A stretch of 64,000 nucleotides of DNA. Source: JAGFIY01 sp964499285. Its GTDB lineage: Bacteria; Bacteroidota; Ignavibacteria; Ignavibacteriales; Melioribacteraceae. The stretch spans positions 117,406-181,405 of the forward strand of contig CAZCLA010000001.1 of the NCBI GenBank assembly GCA_964499285.1, written 5' to 3'. The notes beneath the pieces were generated by a model. That model made no database searches. It was not told the DNA's origin and saw only the letters and a list, made by a program, of their open reading frames with translations. The translations under genes and the position numbers were made by a program. Shown in pieces: positions 29,104 through 37,700 of the stretch. Every line of letters starts with the position of its first letter. Position 1 is the first letter of the stretch.

Positions 29104-29154
29104 TTCAACAGACATTTAACGTATAATATAGTTGTGATTCAACAGATTTTAACG
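29104..29154 (+). promoter_or_regulatory. Direct repeats flanking a TATAAT box upstream of the response-regulator gene
   Basis: TTCAACAGACATTTAACG at 29104-29121 is repeated with small changes as TTCAACAGATTTTAACG at 29138-29154. The repeats start 34 bp apart, about three helical turns. Between them is TATAAT at 29122-29127, a candidate -10 element. No well-spaced -35 hexamer is visible, which fits an activator-dependent promoter. The second copy runs into the GGAGG ribosome-binding site at 29154-29158 of the 29167 gene. Confidence 0.45.
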
Positions 29155-29166
29155 GAGGTAGTGTAA

Positions 29167-29559
29167 ATGAAAGTTCTTATCGTCGATGACTCTTTTCTTT
29201 TAAGGAATAGAGTAAGGGATCTGCTTTCAAAGGTGAATGCAGTGCTCGAGATTGAGGAAGCTGTAAATGCGATGGACGCAAAAAAGAAAATCCGAACGTT
29301 CAAACCGGAAATTGCTATTCTCGATATTCGAATGCCGGGAGGCAGCGGCATCGAATTAATCCCTATTGTGAGAGAATCGAATAAAAATTCCAAAATAATT
29401 ATGCTAAGTAACTATAATAATCAACAATATATTACAAAGGCGGAAAAAGAAGGTGCTGACATTTTCTTAAGTAAGGTCGAAGAATTTGAAAAACTCCTAG
29501 ATGTTGTAACTGAATTCTTCGCTGAGTATAAAGAAAAATCGGTTGTAATTAAGCAATAA
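29167..29559 (+). CDS. Single-domain response regulator (receiver only)
   Basis: A 130-residue CheY-like receiver. The acidic pair is in IVDDS near residue 6, phospho-acceptor Asp53 is in ILDIRMPGG, the switch Ser in MLSNYN near residue 80, and the conserved Lys is in FLSKVEE near 102. There is no output domain, so it acts by protein interaction or as a phosphorelay intermediate. A strong GGAGG precedes the ATG. Its own upstream region carries an inverted repeat and direct repeats, which suggests it is a regulated promoter-proximal gene. The kinase gene at 29608 follows after 48 bases and is the likeliest partner. Confidence 0.92.
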   Translation: MKVLIVDDSFLLRNRVRDLLSKVNAVLEIEEAVNAMDAKKKIRTFKPEIAILDIRMPGGSGIELIPIVRESNKNSKIIMLSNYNNQQYITKAEKEGADIFLSKVEEFEKLLDVVTEFFAEYKEKSVVIKQ

Positions 29560-29607
29560 GTTCTTTTCAAGTCTATAAATAATAAATACTTAAAGATATA
29601 ATAAGTT

Positions 29608-32600
29608 ATGCAGCAAAAAATTATTCGAAAAAGATATTTAGTATTACTAGCATCCGCAGTGTTTGTCATGGTGATTGCAGCGGCAATTTTCTACTACATT
29701 TATCAATCCGAAGAAATTTTAGAAGAGAGAAAGAGTGAGATTAAAACTATAGCCGAACTAAAATCCCGTGAAATAAAGAATTGGATAAAAGAGAGAACAA
29801 GCGACATAAATGTTTTTTATGAATCTACTTTATTCAGTGATGCAGTTTCGGATTATATTGATAATCCTTCGGCGGAATCGGTAAAGTTAATTGTAGATCA
29901 GATGGAGCTCATAAAATCAAATTACGAATATGATGAACTTTTCATTACAACAGCTGAAGATGAAATTAAAATAATTCTTAAAACGGGAACTGATGATACA
30001 CTTAATATTCCCGCAGAAACTATCAAAAAATCTGTATTAAATGTAAAGGTCGAATTCTCGGATTTATATATTTGTCCGCTTCGAAATAGGATTCATTTGG
30101 ATTTTGCTGCACCGTTAATGAATGGTAATAAAGAGATTAAAGCAGCAATTGTATTTAGGATCGATCCAAATCAGTATCTCTATCCGTTAATTTCTGCTTG
30201 GCCCAATACAAACAGAAAAGGCGAGACTTTCATTTTGAGGAAAGAAGGTGATTATGCCTTGTTCCTTAATGAACTGCTCGACAAAAAGAATACTGCACTA
30301 AAATTGAAAGTACCGATTACGGAATCTCAATATCCTTCGGTGAAAGCTATACTTGGTTATGAGGGGATTTGGGAAGGGCTTGATTATATGGGCGAAACAG
30401 TTCTTTCATATATTAAAAAGATTGAGGGTACGGATTGGTACTTAGTTGCGAAAATTAATAAAAGTATGATTTTCGAAGAATTGAATTATCGAGCAACTCT
30501 CATTTCAATAATCGGATTATTAATAATCTTATTCGCCTCAGTTGGGTTAGCTTATTTCTACACTTCAAAACAGAAAGATTTGTTGTATGAAATTTCACGT
30601 GTAGATAAAGAACTGCTTGCTACGCAGTCCAAATTTAAAACAATTCTCTATAGTATCGGCGATGCCGTGATAACCACAGATAAAAAGGGGATTGTTCAGC
30701 AAATTAATATTGCGGCAGAAAAATTAACAAGCTGGATTGAACGGGATGCCGTTGGAGTTAATCTCGACGAGATCTTTCATCTTGAAAATGAAAAAACCGG
30801 AGACAGAATTGATTATTCCCTTAATGAAATTTTGGATGGAAACATAAGTTTAGCTTTAACTGAAGATGCAATTCTTGTTTCCAGTAAAGGCAAAAGAATT
30901 CCGGTATCCGAAAGTATGTCTCCAATCAGAGATGAGAATGGTGAGATAATTGGTGTTGTGTTCGTCCTTAGAGATCAAACCGAAAATTATTTGAAGCAGA
31001 AGGCGCTTCAAGAAAGTGAAGAAAAATTTAGAAGAATATTTGAAGATTCTCCTCTCGGTAAATCAATGACAACACTTGACGGAAAAGTAAACGTCAATTA
31101 CGCTTTTTGCAAAATGCTAGGGTACACGGAAAATGAACTTGCCGATCTTCATTGGAAAGACATAACTCATCCGGATGATTATGAAAAAAGTGCGGAAATA
31201 TCAAAGTCCCTATTCGAGGAGAAAATAGATACCGCAACTTATGAGAAAAGATATCTTCACAGATCCGGAAGCATTGTTTGGGCTGATATTACTACTTCAA
31301 TACACAAGGATTCTGAAGGAAAGAAACTTTTCTATTTGACCACTGTGCAGAATATAACCGAGAGAAAACAAACTCAGCAAAAGATTTTGGCTGAGAAGAA
31401 ATTCACCGAATCAGTTATAAACGCGATGCCCGGTATTTTCTATTTGGCTGATCAAAATGGGAATTTAATTACTTGGAATAATCAGCTCGCAAAAATATCG
31501 GGATTGACTGAAGATGAGTTACTGAAAATCAATTTTATTGATTTGATTGCACAGCACGATAGGGAGAAAATAACAAATGCTTTCGATCAAGTTTTTACTT
31601 CCGGCGAAGTGGTTGTGGAGGCTGAACTTTTAACGAAAAATAAAAATTACATTCCGTTCTATTTCAACGGAATAAAAATATTTAAGAATGAAAAACCATT
31701 TTTATTAGGAATCGGCATCGATGTTTCAGAGAGACTAATTGCCGAAAAACGATACAGAAGTTTGTTTGATAATTCTCCTGTCGCAATCTGGGAAGAGGAT
31801 TGGGAAGGTGTACTAACATATCTAAATGGTTTGCGTGATAAAGGGAAGATTGATCTTAAAGCCTTTTTTGAAAAAAATAGGACAGCTGTAAGAGATGCTC
31901 TGCAAAAAGTAAAAATCATTGATTTAAACTCAGAAACATTTAAAATATTTGAAGCAGGAAACCGTGATGAAATTATTGAGTTGATTCAAAAAAATATTGA
32001 TTCCGATGAATCGATACAAATATATACTGAAGAATTGAAAGCATTTATTGACGGAAGGGAAACCTACGAAACAGTGTTGAATCTAAAGACTTTGAGTGAG
32101 CGAAGAATAAATGTAATCATGCAGATAAACTTTTCGTTGTTTAAAGCAAACACAAATCAAGTCATTGTCAGTATTATCGATATAACGAAGATAACTGAAA
32201 TGCAGATCAAACTAGAACACACGCTTGAAGACTTAAAGCGTTCTAATAAAGATCTGGAACAGTTTGCTTATGTCGCATCGCATGATCTTCAAGAGCCGCT
32301 TAGGATGGTTTCGAGTTATGTTCAGCTTATCGAACGGAGGTATAAAAATATGCTGGACGATGATGGTATTGAGTTTATAAATTATGCGGTCGACGGTGCA
32401 AAACGTATGCAGATTCTTATAAACGATTTACTTCAGTATTCAAGAGTTTCAACTAGCGGAAGTCGCTTCGAATTAACAAATCTTAATGAAGTCCTAAAAA
32501 AGGTTATGTTGAATTTGTCTTCCAAAATTGAAGAGACAAATGCGCAAGTAAGATTTGACAACTTACCCGTTATGTATGTTGATGAAATTCAAATTACACG

Positions 32601-32925
32601 TGTGTTCCAAAACTTATTGTCAAACTCATTGAAATATAAGAGTGACAAACCTCCCATAATTGATCTTTCAACAATCGATAAGGAAAATGAAATACAATTC
32701 AGCGTGAGCGATAACGGAATCAGTATCTCGGAAGAATTTAGAGAAAAGATATTTGAAATATTTGTAAGACTCCATACAAGAAGCGAGTTTGACGGTTCTG
32801 GTATGGGATTAGCAATATGTAAAAGGATTGTCGAAAAGCACGGTGGAAGAATTTGGGTTGAATCAAACGATAAAGACGGAAGCACATTTAATTTCACAAT
32901 TGATAAAAATTTAACGGAGATCTAG
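29608..32925 (+). CDS. Membrane-bound sensor histidine kinase with extracytoplasmic domain and PAS repeats
   Basis: A 1105-residue kinase. Transmembrane segment 1 spans about residues 11-34, a periplasmic double-Cache-like sensor domain about 35-285, and transmembrane segment 2 about 292-315. PAS domains follow near 345-465, 470-595 and 595-715, and a degenerate PAS-like segment near 715-860. The dimerisation domain is of the phytochrome-related type with His892 in VASHDLQEPLR. The ATPase has QNLLSNSLKY, a G1 box reading DNGISI where the family usually has DNGIGI, and GSGMGLAICKRIVEKHGG. It is followed four bases later by an Rcp1-like response regulator, the usual partner of this kinase type. 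The extracellular ligand is unknown. Confidence 0.92.
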   Translation: MQQKIIRKRYLVLLASAVFVMVIAAAIFYYIYQSEEILEERKSEIKTIAELKSREIKNWIKERTSDINVFYESTLFSDAVSDYIDNPSAESVKLIVDQMELIKSNYEYDELFITTAEDEIKIILKTGTDDTLNIPAETIKKSVLNVKVEFSDLYICPLRNRIHLDFAAPLMNGNKEIKAAIVFRIDPNQYLYPLISAWPNTNRKGETFILRKEGDYALFLNELLDKKNTALKLKVPITESQYPSVKAILGYEGIWEGLDYMGETVLSYIKKIEGTDWYLVAKINKSMIFEELNYRATLISIIGLLIILFASVGLAYFYTSKQKDLLYEISRVDKELLATQSKFKTILYSIGDAVITTDKKGIVQQINIAAEKLTSWIERDAVGVNLDEIFHLENEKTGDRIDYSLNEILDGNISLALTEDAILVSSKGKRIPVSESMSPIRDENGEIIGVVFVLRDQTENYLKQKALQESEEKFRRIFEDSPLGKSMTTLDGKVNVNYAFCKMLGYTENELADLHWKDITHPDDYEKSAEISKSLFEEKIDTATYEKRYLHRSGSIVWADITTSIHKDSEGKKLFYLTTVQNITERKQTQQKILAEKKFTESVINAMPGIFYLADQNGNLITWNNQLAKISGLTEDELLKINFIDLIAQHDREKITNAFDQVFTSGEVVVEAELLTKNKNYIPFYFNGIKIFKNEKPFLLGIGIDVSERLIAEKRYRSLFDNSPVAIWEEDWEGVLTYLNGLRDKGKIDLKAFFEKNRTAVRDALQKVKIIDLNSETFKIFEAGNRDEIIELIQKNIDSDESIQIYTEELKAFIDGRETYETVLNLKTLSERRINVIMQINFSLFKANTNQVIVSIIDITKITEMQIKLEHTLEDLKRSNKDLEQFAYVASHDLQEPLRMVSSYVQLIERRYKNMLDDDGIEFINYAVDGAKRMQILINDLLQYSRVSTSGSRFELTNLNEVLKKVMLNLSSKIEETNAQVRFDNLPVMYVDEIQITRVFQNLLSNSLKYKSDKPPIIDLSTIDKENEIQFSVSDNGISISEEFREKIFEIFVRLHTRSEFDGSGMGLAICKRIVEKHGGRIWVESNDKDGSTFNFTIDKNLTEI

Positions 32926-32929
32926 GAAT

Positions 32930-33376
32930 ATGAGAAACAGTGAATTAAGTCCGATAGAAATATTGCTCGTTGAAGATAATCCTGGTGATGCTAGACTTGC
33001 CAAGGAAGCTTTGACTGATAGCAAGATAGCAAATCATTTGAATGTGATCACTGACGGTGAAAAGGCAATTGCTTACTTAAATAAATTAGGTGACTATAAA
33101 AATGCAGTAACTCCTGATCTAATTCTGTTAGATTTAAATTTACCCAAGTTGGATGGACGAGAAGTTCTTCAACGCATAAAAAAGGATGATAAACTAAGAT
33201 CGATTCCTGTCGTAATATTGACAACTTCAAAAGCAGAAGAAGATATATTAAAATCCTATAAACTTCATGCTAACTGTTATGTAACAAAACCAATTGATCT
33301 CGATCAGTTTATAAAAGTTGTAAGATCAATCGAAGATTTTTGGTTGTCGATTGTCAAACTTCCAACAAAAACTTAA
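32930..33376 (+). CDS. Rcp1-like response regulator
   Basis: A 148-residue single-domain receiver of the type paired with bacteriophytochrome-class kinases. The start of the fold is ILLVEDNPGDARLAKEAL, with the extended VEDNPGD signature. The phospho-acceptor Asp68 is in ILLDLNLPKLDG, the Thr switch in VILTTSKAEED, and Lys in YVTKPIDLDQF. It begins four bases after the stop of the kinase gene at 29608, so the pair is expected to exchange phosphate directly. There is no DNA-binding domain. Confidence 0.94.
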   Translation: MRNSELSPIEILLVEDNPGDARLAKEALTDSKIANHLNVITDGEKAIAYLNKLGDYKNAVTPDLILLDLNLPKLDGREVLQRIKKDDKLRSIPVVILTTSKAEEDILKSYKLHANCYVTKPIDLDQFIKVVRSIEDFWLSIVKLPTKT

Positions 33377-33406
33377 GATCAAAATATGAGTTAATTGGTT
33401 AAAATT

Positions 33407-33643
33407 ATGAAAAATAGATCGATAATATTAATGAGAACTAAAAATTTATTTCTAAGGATCGATAGGGAGAAAAAGATTAGCTTAGTAGTAAAACGCGGGG
33501 ATAAATCCGCGAAAGAAAAAATTATATTATCATTTCTCGATAGTGCTTCATTTAAATCATTTGGATTAAGTTCGGCAGTATTAGCATATCTGTCATTAAC
33601 TAATTTTGTCCGCAAACAATATTATTATGTCGAGAATTTGTAA
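33407..33643 (+). CDS. Small basic hypothetical protein (doubtful)
   Basis: An open frame of 78 codons from the ATG at 33407 (a TTG at 33395 is also in frame) to a TAA at 33641-33643 that directly abuts the ATG of the next kinase gene. The product is rich in Lys and Arg, with no recognisable domain. No convincing ribosome-binding site is present, and an open frame of similar length exists on the other strand (33391-33615). Inside it, CGCGG at 33494-33498 and CCGCG at 33507-33511 can form a short hairpin. It may be a real coupled leader-like gene or merely a 267-base spacer that happens to be open. Confidence 0.35.
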   Translation: MKNRSIILMRTKNLFLRIDREKKISLVVKRGDKSAKEKIILSFLDSASFKSFGLSSAVLAYLSLTNFVRKQYYYVENL

Positions 33644-34756
33644 ATGATTTCGAAAAAATTAAATATCCTTATCGTTGAAGATAATCCGGGAGATCAAGTT
33701 TTAATAAGAGAAATTCTTGGGGAGACAAGTCTAAACATCAACAGACTTTTTTATGTAGAATATATTTCTAATGCATTTGAAATTCTAAATAAAGAAATAA
33801 TCGACATAATCCTCCTTGATCTTAATCTACCGGACAGCAGCAAAGGTGATACCGTATCAAAAATGTTCACATCCATAAAACAGATGCCGGTTATCATTCT
33901 ATCAAGTAGTTATGACGAGATTATGGAGTTTGAGTCCGTGAGAAGCGGGGTGCAGGAATATTTGGTTAAAGGGACATTTACACCTAATGATCTCGAGCGC
34001 AGTATTCGAAATGCATATCTGCGAGTTGAATTTGAAAGAGAGCTGCGTGAAGCAAACAACTTTAAGAACAATCTATTTCGTATAATCTCTCACGATCTAA
34101 GATCGCCATTTCAAGTACTGATTAACTATCTCGAAATGATAGTAGATGATTTCGATAGTTTATCGAAAGAAGAGATATTGGAATATCTTATGAATTTAAA
34201 AGAAGTATCAAATCCTATGTTTGAACTAGTTGACAATTTATTAAACTGGACCAAAATAGAATCGAACAAAATTAAATATCAGCCAAAAAAAATAAATATA
34301 AGACATTTGATTGATGAGTGTATTAAAATTATGAGTCTTCAGGCTAAATCAAAAACTATTGAAATTACAGTGGAATCTAAAGTTGATTCCGTTTATGCAG
34401 ATGAAGAAATGTTAAAAGCAATCTTGAGAAATTTATTGAACAACTCTTTGAAATTTTCAAATGAGGGTGGAGAGATTAATATTACTGTATATACTAATGG
34501 TGATGATAATATTTTCAAAATTGATGATAACGGTGTTGGAATATCGCCCGTTAGATTAAAAAATATTTTCAATCTCAGCTCAAATATTTCTACGGAAGGA
34601 ACATCCCATGAAAAAGGGAGCGGCTTGGGAGTTATCTTAAGTAAAGAATTCGTTGAAATTCATGGTGGGGAAATTAGAATTGAATCGGAAATCGGTAAAG
34701 GTACTACAGTTATGTTTAACATACCGAATAAAACAGAAGACATATTAGATACATAA
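33644..34756 (+). CDS. Hybrid response regulator-histidine kinase
   Basis: A 370-residue protein with an N-terminal receiver and a C-terminal kinase. The receiver has ILIVEDNPGD near residue 7, phospho-acceptor Asp59 in ILLDLNLPDSS, the switch Ser in IILSSSYDE and Lys in YLVKGTF near 115. The kinase core has His150 in ISHDLRSPFQ, the N box RNLLNNSLKFS near 265, G1 DDNGVGIS near 290 and GSGLGVILSKEF near 325. There is no sensor or membrane domain, so its input is presumably phosphate on the receiver. The ATG follows the TAA of the small open frame without a gap. Close relatives of this layout feed from phytochrome-type kinases, consistent with the neighbouring pair at 29608-33376. Confidence 0.93.
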   Translation: MISKKLNILIVEDNPGDQVLIREILGETSLNINRLFYVEYISNAFEILNKEIIDIILLDLNLPDSSKGDTVSKMFTSIKQMPVIILSSSYDEIMEFESVRSGVQEYLVKGTFTPNDLERSIRNAYLRVEFERELREANNFKNNLFRIISHDLRSPFQVLINYLEMIVDDFDSLSKEEILEYLMNLKEVSNPMFELVDNLLNWTKIESNKIKYQPKKINIRHLIDECIKIMSLQAKSKTIEITVESKVDSVYADEEMLKAILRNLLNNSLKFSNEGGEINITVYTNGDDNIFKIDDNGVGISPVRLKNIFNLSSNISTEGTSHEKGSGLGVILSKEFVEIHGGEIRIESEIGKGTTVMFNIPNKTEDILDT

Positions 34757-34788
34757 ATAATATAATATTTTATTAAAACAATTTATAA

Positions 34789-37700
34789 ATGGAAATGAAC
34801 CAAAAAACTACAGATTATAATAATACGATTAACGTGTGTCTCTTGGAAGATAATCGTGGTGATGCGATACTTATCAAAGAATTGTTGTATGATATACAAA
34901 GTAAAAATTACGCAATTGAAACTTATGAAAAATTAGCTGACTTAAAAAAACGATTGATATATAACGATTATGATGTTCTGTTAATTGACCTGAATGTTCC
35001 GGATTCAAAGGGGATAGATACTTTCACTAAAGTAAAAAAGATGGCTCCTCAAAAACCGATAATAATTTTGACTGGTTTATCAGATGATGCACTTGCTTCG
35101 GAAGTTGTATCAATAGGTGCTGAAGATTACTTAATGAAGCAAAATCTAAATTCAGAGTTGCTTAATAAATCTATTAATTATTCAGTCGAACGGCATAAAA
35201 TAAAACAAGTATTATTAGAAAGTGAAGCACAAGCTGTTATGCTTGTCGAATCAAATCCCAACGCTGTTATTGTTGTGGATGACCAAAATGTAATTAAATT
35301 CGCTAATAAACAGAGCTCAAAATTATTCGGTAAAAATACTAGTGAATTGATAGGATCAAATTTCGAATCAATCGAACCCGTTGGCGATATTTCGGAAATT
35401 AGAATTAAGAACACTAAGAGGGGAGACCGTATTGCACAAGTATCTTACGGTGATATATTATGGGATAAAAAACCTGCACAAATTTATACACTTACGGATA
35501 TAACAGAACTTCGAAAAAATGAAATTAAGTACAAACACATCGTTGACAAGTCATTGCAAGGAATTGTAATTTTTCAAAAAGGCAAAATGCAGTACATTAA
35601 TCCTGCTGCGTCTAAAATATCTGGTTATGAAGAAGAGTTTTTGAGAAAAATAACTCTCGAAAATTTAAATAAAATTATCCATCCCGAAGATCTTCGGTTA
35701 TTCAAAACACATTTGATTAACGCAGACGAAAAAAATGAGTACTCTGCAAGGTCAATAATTAGAATTTTATCAAAAAACTCCGAAATAATTTGGGCGGAAA
35801 CTGAAATATCCTCTCTGAATTATGACAGCGGTAAAGCAATTCAAGTAGTTTTTATAGATATCTCGAAATTATTTGAATCCCAAATTCGTACCGAGAACCT
35901 AAACAGACTTTTAAGAACAATCCAAAGTGTAAATCAACTGATCGTAAGAACAAAAGATAAGGAATTACTGTTATCAAAAGTGTGTGAAAATTTTGTTGAG
36001 GAAAGCGGTTATGAACACGCATGGATTTCCCTTTGTAACAAAGAGTTTGTATTCGATAAATATTATGAATACGGTTATTGCAGTAATTCAAATCATGTAA
36101 AAGAAAATATCAGCAAAGGGAATACTAAATGTTTGCTTGATGCTATCAAATCAGACGAAATTATTTTTTTACCAAGTGATGATCGGAAAGAAGACTGCTA
36201 TTTATACGATTATAAGTCGGATAAAGAATTATATATAACTTCACTTAAACACCTTGATAATACTTTTGGTGTGATATGCGTATTAAGAGAAAAATCCTAC
36301 ACAGATCTTTCTAAGGAGAAAAGTCTGGTAACTGAAATTGCCGAAGATGTTGCCCTTGCCTTAGAAACAATTTCCTTGGATGAAAGAAGAGAAGTAAGCG
36401 AGCGTACTTTATCAAACCTTATTAGCAATCTTCCTGGTACCGCTTATAGATGCCAAATGGATAAATACTATACAATGGATTTTCTAAGCGCCGGTGTTTT
36501 GGAACTTACCGGATACCTTCCTTCGGAATTAATAAATAACCAGCTTTGTTCTTATGCAGATATAATCTATCCGGAAGACATTGAATATGTTCAAAATTCT
36601 ATTAATGAAGGAATTGATAATAATACTGCTTTCACGCTTGAGTATAGAATTCTCACAAAGAACGGTGAGATAAGGTGGGTTTGGGAAAGAGGTTCGGTTG
36701 TTTACGATTTTGTTAATAATAAGAATGTACTGGAAGGAATAATACACGATATCACAGAACACAAAAAATCTCAATTGGATGTGAAGAGATTGACAACTGC
36801 GGTAAATTCTGCTGCAAACGGTATGATGTTGACGGACTTAGATGCTGAAATTATTTGGGTTAATCCTTCATTCACAAAATTGACCGGTTACACTTTTGAA
36901 GAAGTAAAAGGTAAAAAGACCAGTGTATTAAGGTCGGGCATTCATAACGATGAATTTTATAATGATCTTTGGAGTACGGTAAAATCCGGTAAAGTATGGC
37001 AAAGTGAAGTAGTAAACAAAAGAAAGGACGGTTCACTTTACTTTGAAGAAATGACTATTACTCCCATTAAAGATGATCACGGTAACATTGCAAATTTCAT
37101 TGCTGTAATTACTGATATTACAGATAGACTGAAAGCTGAAGGGGACAGAGCAAAAGAATATCAAATACAAAAATCATTAACCGACATTTATAAGACTATT
37201 ATTTCAACTGATGCCGATATTATTACTATTGCAGATAATATTTTAAAAAAGGCATTGACCATAACCGGAGCAACAGAAGGATTTGTTGCGGAAATTGATC
37301 CTGACTCAAGTGATCTTTTGGTCCATACTCTTTCAAAGGCTATACCGACAAACAATAATGACCTTGGTGATAAAGTTTTAAGATTTTATATAGGTGAAAA
37401 AGGAAAATACAATGGACTATGGGGACACGCATTAAACACAAAGGAACCTTTCTTTACCAACGAACCGGAGAAACATCCCGAAAAATCCGGTGTCCCAAAT
37501 AACCATTTTAAATTAGAAAATTTTCTTGCTGTTCCAATATTAAGCAACAATCAACTCTTGGGTGAAATCGCAATTGCAAATAAAGAAAACGGTTTCACAG
37601 AAAAGGAAGTTGAAGTTTTAAAACGGATCGGAGAGTTTTTCGGTTTTGCAATTCAAAAACAAAGAGCACAAAATGAGTTAATAGCAAGTGAGGAAAAATA

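Noticed and set aside
33391..33615. Minus-strand 74-codon open frame between response regulators
   Set aside because: It overlaps the equally weak plus-strand frame in the same spacer and has no domain or ribosome-binding site.
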